32,466 nt of DNA, taken from positions 1-32,466 of the forward strand of contig NZ_LOHS01000190.1 in assembly GCF_001642995.1 (NCBI RefSeq), given 5' to 3'. The notes under the pieces were generated by a model. It worked only from the letters and a program-made list of their open reading frames with translations. It had not been told where the DNA came from and did not search any database. The stretch's first letter is position 1; each line of letters starts with the position of its first letter. The translations under genes and the position numbers were made by a program. Shown one piece after another: positions 17,350-25,723 of this stretch. The stretch comes from Streptomyces jeddahensis. GTDB taxonomy: Bacteria; Actinomycetota; Actinomycetes; Streptomycetales; Streptomycetaceae.

Positions 17350-18480
17350 TCAGGAGTCCGATGCGCGGCGGTCGGTGATCAGTTGCATGTCGGAGCGTTC
17401 GAGGAAGCGCAGGAGGTCCTGTTCGTCCGCCGACGCGCCGTCCACGCCCAGGGCGTCGACATCGAGCAGACGCCCCAGGACGGCTGCCTTGCGTTCGCCC
17501 TTCAGCCCGAGCGCCGCGGCCGGGTCGGCTTCGAGGGGGCCCCGCATGTCGACCAGCCGGACGACGATGTCGTCGCGCTGGAACACGGTGCTGCTGTGGA
17601 TGGGGCTGCCGGGGTCGTCCGCGGCCGCCTCGTCCTGCCGGGCGAGCAGCTGCGCCAGCGGCAGACCGCACCCCTCCTTCGCGGGATACAGCAGCGCGTG
17701 CCGCTGCACGTCCTCGGGCACCGGGCCGCCGAGCGCCACATGGTGCACGGAGGGCAGCGCGGCACGTGTGAAGAAGAGCCGGGCCGATCCGGGGTTGCTG
17801 AGGTCCCGGTCCTGCTCGAGGTAGGGGTTGATGGCCTCCTCGATGGCCGTGACCTCGGGCTGGCGTGCCACGTAGCGCAGGGCGGTCATCAGGTCGCCCT
17901 CCACCTCGATGGCGCGGACCAGCCGGTTCCCGTGCATATAGACGGAGGTGCGGCGCAGCTTGGTGGTGTCGTCGACCCGCGGGTTCGGCGCGGTGTAGCC
18001 GGACATGATCTCGCGGACGACCGGCTCGCTGCCCGGCTTCACGGTGAAGGTGAGGGCGTGGCGCACCACGCCGTCTCCCAGCCGTGGCGAGACCTGCAGA
18101 TGGCCTTTGGCCGATTCGGGCAGGGGCCCGGCGACATTGCCGGTCTCCCGCAGGATGCTGAAGCGCATCGAGCGTGTGTCACGGACGCAGCTGTGCATCG
18201 GCTGGACCGTCTCCACGTGCTCTTCGCTGTTCACCCAGGCCAGGAAGGGCAGGGCGCTCTCCCACTCGCTGGTGATGAGCCACTGCGAGGGGTTCTCGAT
18301 GGACTGGCACAACTGGTCGCTGATGTGACCAGGCACCGATGCCACATGGTTGCGCAGGCGCTCGTATGCCTCCAGAAACTCCTTCTGGGCGCCTTCGTAG
18401 AGGTCCAGTAGAAGGACGACCCGAAGTCTGGAGCCGTCGAACGCGGACTGCGACACGCGTTCCGAGATTGTCATCGTCAT
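17350..18480 (-). CDS. SchA/CurD-like protein (WhiE ORFI-like)
   Basis: A 376-residue protein of the SchA/CurD family that opens spore-pigment operons. The N-terminal part (about 14-110) resembles an antibiotic-biosynthesis-monooxygenase (ABM) ferredoxin-like domain (LLLDLYEGAQKEFLEAYERL, HISDQLCQSIENPSQWLITSEWES). The middle has the conserved SchA/CurD segment (VYMHGNRLVRAIEVEGD, then YVARQPEVTAIEEAINPYLE). The exact biochemical role is unknown. The start is ATG 18480, with GGAG 10 nt upstream; a second ATG two codons later is possible. It is the first gene of the leftward operon and divergent from the hydroxylase. Confidence 0.88.
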   Translation of the reverse strand: MTMTISERVSQSAFDGSRLRVVLLLDLYEGAQKEFLEAYERLRNHVASVPGHISDQLCQSIENPSQWLITSEWESALPFLAWVNSEEHVETVQPMHSCVRDTRSMRFSILRETGNVAGPLPESAKGHLQVSPRLGDGVVRHALTFTVKPGSEPVVREIMSGYTAPNPRVDDTTKLRRTSVYMHGNRLVRAIEVEGDLMTALRYVARQPEVTAIEEAINPYLEQDRDLSNPGSARLFFTRAALPSVHHVALGGPVPEDVQRHALLYPAKEGCGLPLAQLLARQDEAAADDPGSPIHSSTVFQRDDIVVRLVDMRGPLEADPAAALGLKGERKAAVLGRLLDVDALGVDGASADEQDLLRFLERSDMQLITDRRASDS

Positions 18481-18837
18481 CCAGCACACATCTCCTTCGA
18501 GACAGCAAGGACGCCACATCTCCTGATGCGGCGTCAGGCCGCTTGGAATCCCGGAGGCTGTCCCCGGATTCCGAGGGTCGTCCCCCGAGAGCGAGGGCGA
18601 CGATCAGCACGGAATCGATCATTGGTCGGTACCGGGAGGCGCGCGAGTTGCGTGAACCACGTGGGTGACGGCTCCGGCGAAGCGGGTGACGCGCGGGGCT
18701 GAACCACCTGGGGGACGCGGGCGGCGAACCGGCTGAACCAGCCGGGTGAATGGGGCCCACGAAGCCGTCGCCCCAAGCCCCGTCAGGGCATGGAACCTTC
18801 ATCCCCGAACGTGGGGGGACCCCAGCTGGAGGCACTG
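18481..18837. promoter_or_regulatory. Divergent whiE-type promoter region
   Basis: This 357-bp intergenic segment separates the pigment operon from the hydroxylase. It contains an inverted repeat GGAATCCCGG / CCGGATTCC (18545-18554, 18564-18572) nearer the operon side. Three related 18-bp direct repeats starting TGAACCA (18653, 18700, 18734) lie on the hydroxylase side. In S. coelicolor both whiE promoters are developmentally controlled and the hydroxylase one depends on sigma-F (established). No clear sigma-F consensus was found here. Confidence 0.55.
18653..18751 (+). repeat. Three degenerate 18-bp direct repeats upstream of the hydroxylase
   Basis: The copies are TGAACCACGTGGGTGACG (18653-18670), TGAACCACCTGGGGGACG (18700-18717) and TGAACCAGCCGGGTGAAT (18734-18751). 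Copy 1 contains the palindrome CCACGTGG. Start-to-start distances are 47 and 34 bp. They may bind a regulator of the divergent promoter. Confidence 0.6.
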
Positions 18838-20466
18838 ATGAACGAAGAAGTCGACCACCGCGTACCGGTCCTCATCGTGGGCGGCTCCCTGGTGGGGTTG
18901 TCCGCCTCGCTGTTCCTGGGCCGACTGGGCATCGAGCACATGGTGGTCGAGAAGCACTCGGCCACATCGATGCATCCGCGTGGGCGCGGCAACAACGTCC
19001 GCACGATGGAGCTGTTCCGGGTGGCCGGTGCGGAGGAGCGGATCCGCGAGGCCGCGTCGATCCTCGCGGACAACCACGGCATCCTGCAGACCCCGTCGCT
19101 TGCCGAGGAAGGCGAATGGCTGTTCAAGGAGATGGACCCGGGTGGCGGGCTCGCCCGGTTCAGTCCGAGCGGCTGGTGCCTGTGCAGTCAGAACGACCTG
19201 GAGCCGGTGCTGCTCCAGTGCGCCCGTGAACTCGGGGGCGACATCCGCTTCTCCACCGAGATGCTCTCGTTCGAGCAGGACGCCGAGGGGGTCACCGCGG
19301 TCGTGAAGAACCGGGACACCGGCGAGCACACCACGGTGTACGCGGAGTACCTCATCGCCGCCGACGGGCCGCGCAGCCCGGTCCGGGAGCGGCTGGGCAT
19401 CGGCCAGACGGGGCCCGGCGAGCTGTTCCACAACGTCAGCATCACCTTCAATTCCAAGGCGCTCGCGGACCTGGTGGGCGACCGGCGCTTCATCGCCTGC
19501 TACCTGACGACGCCCGAGGCGGACGGGGCGCTGCTGCCGGTGGACAACGTGGAGAAGTGGGTGTTCCACGCGCCCTGGCAGCCCGGCCGTGGCGAGACGC
19601 TGGAGGACTTCACCGACGACCGGTGCATCGATCAGATCCGCAGGGCCGTCGGCGCACCGGACATCGACGTCGAGATCACCGGCAAGGCACCGTGGCACGC
19701 GGCGGAGCGCGTCGCCGAGTCGTATGCGGCGGGACGGGTGTTCCTGGCCGGGGACTCCGCGCACGAGATGTCGCCGACCGGGGCCTTCGGGTCGAACACG
19801 GGAATCCAGGACGCCCACAACCTGGCCTGGAAACTCGCCGCGGTACTGAACGGCTGGGCGGGCCCCGGACTGCTGCAGACCTACGAGACGGAGCGCCTCC
19901 CGGTCGCCCAGGTGACGAGCGCGCGTGCATCGGCCCGTTCCGTGGAGCACAGCCACCCCGGCTATGCCCCCGCGCCCGGTGCCGGCGGCGGGCAGCAGGG
20001 CGGTGTGCTCAAGGTGGCCCTCGGCTACCGCTACCCGCGCGGCGCCGTCATCGGCGCCGACCCCGCGCAGCCCGTGGTGCCGGACACCATGCAGCTGACC
20101 GGCGAGCCGGGCAGCCGGGCTCCGCACATGTGGCTGCTGAACTCCGGCGTCCGCACGTCGACGCTCGACCTGTACGAGCGTTCCTGCGTGCTGCTCTGCG
20201 GTACCGGGAGCATGTGGCACACCGCGGCGAAGCGAGTCGCCGAGCGGTTGTCCATCCCCCTCGAGTCGTACCGGATCGGCAGCGGACCGGATGCGGACCT
20301 CGCCCCCGCGGACGGCGGCGACTGGGCCGCGCTCCACGGCGTGACCGGCCAGGGCGCGGTGCTGGTGCGTCCGGACGGCTATGTGGCCTGGCGTTCGGAG
20401 AGCGCCGTCGCCGACCCGGAGGCGACGCTGTACGAGATCATGGCGTCCTTGCTGGACCTGGCCTGA
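18838..20466 (+). CDS. FAD-dependent aromatic polyketide hydroxylase (WhiE ORFVIII-like)
   Basis: A 542-residue class A flavoprotein monooxygenase. FAD motifs in order are VLIVGGSLVGLSASLFLGRLG (dinucleotide fold, residues about 11-31), IAADGPRSPVRERLGI (DG motif) and GRVFLAGDSAHEMSPTGAFG (GD motif), with NTGIQDAHNLAWKLA after it. A thioredoxin-like C-terminal domain runs from about 410. It would hydroxylate the pigment precursor using NAD(P)H and O2. The ATG at 18838 has GGAGG 5 nt upstream; the in-frame ATG at 18790 has no such site. It is transcribed away from the PKS operon, as in S. coelicolor whiE. Confidence 0.93.
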   Translation: MNEEVDHRVPVLIVGGSLVGLSASLFLGRLGIEHMVVEKHSATSMHPRGRGNNVRTMELFRVAGAEERIREAASILADNHGILQTPSLAEEGEWLFKEMDPGGGLARFSPSGWCLCSQNDLEPVLLQCARELGGDIRFSTEMLSFEQDAEGVTAVVKNRDTGEHTTVYAEYLIAADGPRSPVRERLGIGQTGPGELFHNVSITFNSKALADLVGDRRFIACYLTTPEADGALLPVDNVEKWVFHAPWQPGRGETLEDFTDDRCIDQIRRAVGAPDIDVEITGKAPWHAAERVAESYAAGRVFLAGDSAHEMSPTGAFGSNTGIQDAHNLAWKLAAVLNGWAGPGLLQTYETERLPVAQVTSARASARSVEHSHPGYAPAPGAGGGQQGGVLKVALGYRYPRGAVIGADPAQPVVPDTMQLTGEPGSRAPHMWLLNSGVRTSTLDLYERSCVLLCGTGSMWHTAAKRVAERLSIPLESYRIGSGPDADLAPADGGDWAALHGVTGQGAVLVRPDGYVAWRSESAVADPEATLYEIMASLLDLA

Positions 20467-20493
20467 GCCCCGCTTTCCGCGGCAGAGGCCACG

Positions 20494-20525
20494 CCGCCTC
20501 CCGGTGATGTCGTCACGGGAGGCGG
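20494..20525. terminator. Hairpin after the hydroxylase gene
   Basis: CCGCCTCCCGGTGA and TCACGGGAGGCGG pair with one bulge around a 5-nt loop, 28 nt after the hydroxylase stop. It is the first of two hairpins between convergent genes. Confidence 0.7.
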
Positions 20526-20543
20526 CGGGCGGCTTCGGCGCCT

Positions 20544-20580
20544 TCTGTCCCGAGGCCGTGCCTGCCGGCCTCGGGACAGA
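20544..20580. terminator. Hairpin terminator between hydroxylase and xylanase
   Basis: A perfect 15-bp stem (TCTGTCCCGAGGCCG at 20544-20558, complement at 20566-20580) with a 7-nt loop. It lies 8 nt beyond the xylanase stop on the other strand and should end transcription from the right. Confidence 0.85.
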
Positions 20581-20587
20581 ACCGTGT

Positions 20588-21970
20588 CTAGGCAGTGGTG
20601 CAGTCCGTCCCGTTCAGCGTGAACCCGGTGGGCGCGGTGTTGGCGCCCGACAGCGTTCCGTTGAATCCGAACGTCACCGTGGAGCCCGGCGCGACGGACG
20701 CGTTGTACGAGGCGTTGGTGGCGGTGACCGCACTGCCGGACTGGGTGACGGTGGCGTTCCAGGCCTGGTTGACGCTCTGGCCCGACGGCCAGCTCCACGC
20801 CAGCTGCCAGCCGTTCACGGCGGTCGTTCCGGAGTTCTTGACGGTCACCTGGGCGGTGAAGCCGGTGTCCCACTGGTTCTGCACGGTGTACGTAACCGCG
20901 CAGCCGCCCGTCGGGCCCGGCGTGGTGTCTCCGGTCCAGCCGAGGGCCTCCGCGATGCCGTAGTAGGCGGGCTTGGGCTGGTAGTTCTCGTCGTACGGGG
21001 TGGCCGCGCCGTACCCGTCGAAGAAGTCCGGGATCCAGGAGTCGGAATCGGTGAAGCCCCAGACTGTGATGCCCTTGCAGCGCGCGACGGCCACGCAGGC
21101 GCTGGTGACCGCCTTGTAGTCGGCCTTCTGCTGGGCGAGCTGGGCCTCGGTGGGCGGGACCGTCATCCGGATGTCGAGCTCGGTGATCACGACGTCGACA
21201 CCGAGGTCGGCGAAGCGCTGGATGTTGGCCTGCAGGGTGGACGGGACCTGGCCGAGGATCAGGTGGGCCTGCAGACCCACGCCGTCGATCGGGACGCCCT
21301 GCTCCTTGAACGACTTGACGAGGTCGTACATCGCGGTGCTCTTCGCGTTGATGCCCTCGACGTTGTAGTCGTTGAGGTACAGCTTGGCGTCGGGGTCGGC
21401 GGCGCGGGCGGCCCTGAACGCGTCGGCGATGTAGGAGTCGCCGATCGCGGTCTGGAAGATCGACTGGCGGCGGGTGCCGTCTTCATTGAACGGCTCGTTG
21501 ACCACGTCCCAGTGGTCGATGCGGCCCTTGTAGCGGCCGGCCTCGGTGGCGATGTGGTCGGTCATGACCGTGCGCAGGCTGTCCGCCGTCCAGGTGCCGT
21601 TCTCGACCCAGCTGGGCAGCTGGCTGTGCCAGACCAGCGTGTGTCCGCGGACCTTCTGGTCGTTGGCCTCGGCGAAGTCCACGACGGCGTCGGCACCGGA
21701 CCAGTTGTAGCTGCCGCGGGTGGGCTCGACCGAACCCCACTTCATCTCGTTGCCCGGGGTGATCGAGTCGAACTGCTCGGTGACGACGCTCGCGTAGGTG
21801 CCGTTGAGCTTGGACGCGCTGACGGCGGTTCCGTAGTAGATGCCCTTGGCGGCGGCCAGGTCCCGCAGTACGGGCGCCTCGGCCGCGTGACCGGAGGGGG
21901 CTCCTCCGATCAGTAACAGGGCGGCGGCCGAAACCCCGACCGCGGCTCTGCGCAAGCTCTGCAGCTTCAT
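20588..21970 (-). CDS. Secreted GH10 endo-beta-1,4-xylanase with C-terminal CBM2
   Basis: A 460-residue secreted xylanase. The signal peptide runs through about residue 30 (RR in the n-region, hydrophobic core AALLLIGGAP). The GH10 barrel spans about 33-345, with the acid/base Glu159 in HWDVVNEPFNEDG and the nucleophile Glu264 in VVITELDIRM; VRGHTLVWHSQLPSW is a conserved subsite motif. A short linker (TGDTTPGPTGG) leads to a CBM2 domain from about 357, with flanking Cys and Trp residues for crystalline polysaccharide binding. The start ATG at 21970 precedes the signal peptide; upstream frame extension lacks coding support. It is divergent from a LacI-family gene. Confidence 0.95.
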   Translation of the reverse strand: MKLQSLRRAAVGVSAAALLLIGGAPSGHAAEAPVLRDLAAAKGIYYGTAVSASKLNGTYASVVTEQFDSITPGNEMKWGSVEPTRGSYNWSGADAVVDFAEANDQKVRGHTLVWHSQLPSWVENGTWTADSLRTVMTDHIATEAGRYKGRIDHWDVVNEPFNEDGTRRQSIFQTAIGDSYIADAFRAARAADPDAKLYLNDYNVEGINAKSTAMYDLVKSFKEQGVPIDGVGLQAHLILGQVPSTLQANIQRFADLGVDVVITELDIRMTVPPTEAQLAQQKADYKAVTSACVAVARCKGITVWGFTDSDSWIPDFFDGYGAATPYDENYQPKPAYYGIAEALGWTGDTTPGPTGGCAVTYTVQNQWDTGFTAQVTVKNSGTTAVNGWQLAWSWPSGQSVNQAWNATVTQSGSAVTATNASYNASVAPGSTVTFGFNGTLSGANTAPTGFTLNGTDCTTA

Positions 21971-22023
21971 GGATGTGTCCCTCTCACTGATGGCTTTACG
22001 TGACTCCCGGTTTCCGGAAGGCT

Positions 22024-22041
22024 TCTGCAAAGTTTCGAGAG
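22024..22041 (-). promoter_or_regulatory. Candidate GAAACTT operator upstream of xylanase 1
   Basis: The minus strand reads CTCTCGAAACTTTGCAGA here, about 60 bp upstream of the xylanase ATG and just in front of the divergent LacI gene. It resembles the GAAA(C/G)TTTC-type repeats I recall upstream of Streptomyces xylanase genes, and the second xylanase has a similar element at 31504-31519. Confidence 0.45.
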
Positions 22042-22064
22042 TGCGTCCGGAACGGTAGAGGCGT

Positions 22065-23138
22065 ATGAGCGAACCGTCAACGGAGGAGGGGGAATTGGCA
22101 GCAAGGGATGCTGTTGGCAGAGTGACCCGAGGGACCGGGCACAGGGTCACGATCGCCGAGATCGCCCGCGAGGCCGGGGTCTCGGTGCCGACCGTGTCCC
22201 GGGTCGTCAACGGGCGCTCCGACGTCTCGCCTCAGACCCGGGCACGGGTCGAGGCCCTGCTGCGCCGGCACCGCTACCGCAGGCGTGTGCCGGGCCCCGG
22301 CGACCGCGCGGCGCTGATGGACCTCGTCTTCGGAGATCTCGGCCACCCCTGGGCGGTCGAGATCATCCGGGGCGTGGAGGAGGTCGCGCAGGCTGCGGGG
22401 ATCGGCACGGTGGTCTCCGTCGTCCACGGCCGCGCCGATGCGCGCCGGTGGATGACGAACCTGCGGGCACGCGCGTCCGACGGGGTCATGACGTCGGTAC
22501 TGGAGCCGGTCCTCCACAAGGAGCTGCGCACGCTCGGCGTACCCCTGGTGGTGATCGACCCCGCGGGTTCGGCCGGCCTTGAAGCGCCCACCGTGGGCGC
22601 CACGAACTGGGCGGGCGGCATGGCCGCCACCGACCATCTGCTCCGGCTCGGGCACCGCCGGATCGGCATGATCGCGGGCCCGGCCGGGCACCCGTGCTCG
22701 CGCGCGCGGCTCGGCGGCTACCGTGCGGCGCTGCAGGGCGCCGGCGTCCCCGTGGACGCCGGGCTGATCGCTCGTGGCGACTTCCGCCACGCGTCCGGGT
22801 TCGCGTGCTGCAACGCGCTGCTGGATCTGCGTGAGCCGCCGACCGCGCTGTTCGCGGCGAGCGACCCGATGGCGCTGGGCGCCATCGAGGCGCTGCGCCG
22901 ACGCGGGCTCAGGGTTCCTGAGGACATCAGCGTGGTGGGTTTCGACGACCTTCCGGAAGTCCGCTGGTGCGCGCCGCCGCTCACCACGGTCCGTCAGCCC
23001 CTCGCGGACATGGGCAAGCTGGCCGTACGCACCCTGCAACGCCTCGCCCGCGCCGAGAAGCCGGACTCCCACCGCGTGGAACTCGCCACGGAACTGGTCG
23101 TACGGGCGAGCACGGCGACGCCTACGACGAGGGGGTGA
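22065..23138 (+). CDS. LacI-family transcriptional regulator next to xylanase 1
   Basis: A regulator of up to 357 residues. The N-terminal LacI helix-turn-helix is VTIAEIAREAGVSVPTVSRVVNG followed by the hinge region. The periplasmic-binding-protein-like sensor domain starts near residue 80 (DLVFGDLGHPWAVEIIRGVEE). Key stretches include VVIDPAG, GATNWAGGMAATDHLLRLGHRRIG and VVGFDDLPEV. Two starts are possible: ATG 22065, with GAGG only 3 nt away, or TTG 22095, with GGAGGAGG 5 nt upstream, giving 347 residues. The TTG has the better ribosome site. It probably represses the divergent xylanase; the effector is presumably a xylo-oligosaccharide (inferred). It is clearly related to the second LacI protein at 28921. 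Confidence 0.88.
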   Translation: MSEPSTEEGELAARDAVGRVTRGTGHRVTIAEIAREAGVSVPTVSRVVNGRSDVSPQTRARVEALLRRHRYRRRVPGPGDRAALMDLVFGDLGHPWAVEIIRGVEEVAQAAGIGTVVSVVHGRADARRWMTNLRARASDGVMTSVLEPVLHKELRTLGVPLVVIDPAGSAGLEAPTVGATNWAGGMAATDHLLRLGHRRIGMIAGPAGHPCSRARLGGYRAALQGAGVPVDAGLIARGDFRHASGFACCNALLDLREPPTALFAASDPMALGAIEALRRRGLRVPEDISVVGFDDLPEVRWCAPPLTTVRQPLADMGKLAVRTLQRLARAEKPDSHRVELATELVVRASTATPTTRG

Positions 23139-23195
23139 CGCGCCTACGGGGCGTCACATCGTCGGCTGGTACGCCACCTGCTGGTGGGGGGTACC

Positions 23196-23263
23196 GTTGT
23201 GGGCAATCGTTCCGCAGGGCTGGGGGCACCTCCCAGCGGTAGCTGGGGGAGGGTGGGCACAAC
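23196..23263 (-). repeat. Dispersed palindromic repeat, long copy
   Basis: This 68-bp element is the inverse-oriented counterpart of the one at 10217-10259, with the same ends (GTTGTGCCCACCC and GGAACGATTGCCCACAAC on the minus strand). Its centre holds about 30 extra bases forming a hairpin (CTCCCAGC, loop GGTA, GCTGGGGGAG). Similarity continues about 15 bp beyond one end. It starts 57 nt after the LacI stop, between convergent genes, and may act as a transcription end. Confidence 0.8.
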
Positions 23264-23341
23264 CCACGACGGCGGGCGCCCCGTCACGAAACGGCGCCGC
23301 CCCGGCCGCCGGCGCTGCACCGACGGCCGAGGGGCGACCGT

Positions 23342-25723
23342 TCAGTCGCCGGTCTGCGGCGCGACGGCGAACGTCGCGTGCAGCCGCCGAGTATGGTCCA
23401 CCTGCCGCACCGGCCCCGTGAGGGTCACCGTCGCCGTCAGCCGCGGCTCCGTGCAGGAGGCGCTGAGCCGCAGCTCCAGCTCACCCGGCTCGACGATCCG
23501 CCGCCCACCACGCCCGGTGAAGGACGCGAGATCCGCGGGCACGGTGACGCGGACGCGGCTCGCCTCTCCGGCCGCGAGTGGCACCCGTACGTATCCGATC
23601 AGGCGCTGGACCGGCTGCACGACCGAGGCGACGGGGTCGTGCAGATAGAGCTGTACGACCTCGGTGCCCTCGCGGTCACCGGTGTTGCGGACCGTGAAGG
23701 CGAGCGCCACCTCGCCGTCGGTCGCGGCCTCCCCGTCCTCCACGAGGAGGTCGGACCACTCGAAGGTGGTGTACGTCAGGCCGTGTCCGAAGCCGAAGGC
23801 CGGCGTGGGGTCGGTGCTGGACACATCGCTGATCTGGCCGAGCGGGGCCGCCAGATAGGTGGACGGCTGGACTCCGGGCCGGCCCGGGATGCTGACGGGG
23901 AGCCGGCCGGCCGGGGCGATGCGTCCGCTGAGCACACCGGCGATGGCCGCGGTGCCCTCCTCGCCGGGGAAGAAGGACTGGACGATGGCCGCGGACTCCT
24001 CCACGGCACGGCCGAGCGCGTAGGGCCGTCCGGCCAGCAGCGTCACGACCACCGGCGTGCCGGTGTCGAGCAGCGTGTCGAGGAGCTGCTGCTGTACGCC
24101 GGGCAGCACCAGGGACTCCACGTCGCAGCCCTCGCCGCTGGTGCCGCGGCCGAACAGCCCGGCCCGGTCACCGAGCGCGAGGACGACGACGTCGGCGCCG
24201 CGCGCCAGTTCTGCGGCCACGGCGAAGCCGCTGGTGTCCGTCGAGTCGACGCCCGCGCCGGGCGCCGTGACGATCTCGCTGCCGGGGAACTCGGCCAGCA
24301 GCGCCTCGCGAAGCGTCGGAAGCTCGATGCCGACCGGCGTCTCGGGGTGGTGCACGCCGACGTGCGCGGGGAAGGAGTAGCAGCCCAGGACCGACATCGG
24401 GAGGTCGGCGTTGGGGCCGATGAGGGCGATCCTGGCCGGGCGTGCGAGCGGCAGGGTGCCGTCGTTGCGGAGCAGGACGACGGCCTGTTCCGCGATCTCC
24501 CGGGCGATGGCGCGGTTGGCGGCCGTGTCCAGCTGCACCGATCCGCGCAGCGCCTCCGGGTCCGTCAGGTCGGCGCCGGCCAGCGCGTCGGGCACCGGGT
24601 TCCAGTCGGGGTCGAGCAACCCCAGCTCGGCCTTCTGGATCAGTACGCGCCGCAGGGCGCGGTCCACCAGCGCCTCCGGCACCTGCCCTTCCGTGACCGC
24701 GTCGAGGAGCGGCCTGCCGAACGTCTTGACGTTGGGCAGCTCCACATCGACACCCGCGGCGAGGGCTGCGCCGGCCGCTTCACCCCAGGTGCCGGCCACG
24801 CCGTGCAGGGCCTTGAGGAAGGCGATGCCGAAGTAGTCGGCCACCACCGTGCCCGTGAAGCCCCAGGTGTCCCGCAGCAGTCCGGTGAGCAGCTGTTCGT
24901 CGGCATGGGACGGCACCCCGTCGGTGTCGGTGTACGACGCCATGACCGACCGGACGCCGCTCTCCCGCACCGCCATCTCGAACGGCGGGAGCATCACGTC
25001 GGCGCGCTCCCGGGTGCCCATGTCCACCGGTGCCAGATTGCGGCCTGCGCGGGAGGCCGAGTAACCGACGAAATGCTTGAGCGTGGCGACGATTCCGGCG
25101 GACTCCAGGCCCTGGATGTAGGCGGTGGCGACCGTGCCCACCAGGTAGGGGTCCTCGCCGATCGTCTCCTCGACGCGGCCCCACCGGGCGTCGCGCACGA
25201 CGTCGAGGACGGGGGCGAGCCCCTGGTGCACGCCCACCGAGCGCATGTCCCGTCCGATGGCCTCCGCCATGCGCCGGACGAGCGCGGGGTTGAAGGTGGC
25301 GCCCCAGGACAGCGGTACGGGATAGGCGGTGGCGCCCCAGGTGGCGAAGCCCGCGAGGCACTCCTCATGGGCCACGGCCGGAATGCGGAAGCGGTTCGCC
25401 TCGGCGATCCGGCGCTGGGTCCGCAGCAGGGACAGGGCTCCCAGGGCGGGATCGACCGGAGCCGTACCGAACGGCCGGGTCAGCTGACCGAGTCCGTGCG
25501 GCAGGAGGGCGTCGAGGTCGACCGGTTCCTCCATGTCGTGCTGGTGCGGCGCGACTTCCCCGCCCTCGTCGGACGCTCCGACCCAGACGCCGTACAGCTG
25601 CGCGATCTTCTCCGGAAGCGTCATCGCGGCGATGAGCGCATCGGCACGGGTCTCGGCGTCGAGGGAGGGGTCGCTCCACACGGGAGTTGCGGAATCTGTC
25701 TCTACGGACACGTTGTCGATCAC
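23342..25723 (-). CDS. bxlA: GH3 beta-xylosidase/beta-glucosidase, cytoplasmic (BxlA-like)
   Basis: A 793-residue family GH3 glycosidase without signal peptide, so it should hydrolyse imported oligosaccharides inside the cell. Domain 1 carries KHF (216-218) and the nucleophile Asp296 in GTVVADYFGI; RPLLDAVTEGQVPEALVDRAL follows. The GH3 C-terminal domain starts near 400 (EQAVVLLRNDGTLPL) and ends in a fibronectin-III-like domain (FTVRNTGDREGTEVVQLYL). The start GTG at 25723 overlaps the permease stop (GTGA), with GGAGGA close upstream. The frame is open further upstream inside the permease gene. Gene context with a sugar transporter and xylanases suggests xylobiose as substrate; beta-glucosidase activity cannot be excluded. 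Confidence 0.88.
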   Translation of the reverse strand: MIDNVSVETDSATPVWSDPSLDAETRADALIAAMTLPEKIAQLYGVWVGASDEGGEVAPHQHDMEEPVDLDALLPHGLGQLTRPFGTAPVDPALGALSLLRTQRRIAEANRFRIPAVAHEECLAGFATWGATAYPVPLSWGATFNPALVRRMAEAIGRDMRSVGVHQGLAPVLDVVRDARWGRVEETIGEDPYLVGTVATAYIQGLESAGIVATLKHFVGYSASRAGRNLAPVDMGTRERADVMLPPFEMAVRESGVRSVMASYTDTDGVPSHADEQLLTGLLRDTWGFTGTVVADYFGIAFLKALHGVAGTWGEAAGAALAAGVDVELPNVKTFGRPLLDAVTEGQVPEALVDRALRRVLIQKAELGLLDPDWNPVPDALAGADLTDPEALRGSVQLDTAANRAIAREIAEQAVVLLRNDGTLPLARPARIALIGPNADLPMSVLGCYSFPAHVGVHHPETPVGIELPTLREALLAEFPGSEIVTAPGAGVDSTDTSGFAVAAELARGADVVVLALGDRAGLFGRGTSGEGCDVESLVLPGVQQQLLDTLLDTGTPVVVTLLAGRPYALGRAVEESAAIVQSFFPGEEGTAAIAGVLSGRIAPAGRLPVSIPGRPGVQPSTYLAAPLGQISDVSSTDPTPAFGFGHGLTYTTFEWSDLLVEDGEAATDGEVALAFTVRNTGDREGTEVVQLYLHDPVASVVQPVQRLIGYVRVPLAAGEASRVRVTVPADLASFTGRGGRRIVEPGELELRLSASCTEPRLTATVTLTGPVRQVDHTRRLHATFAVAPQTGD

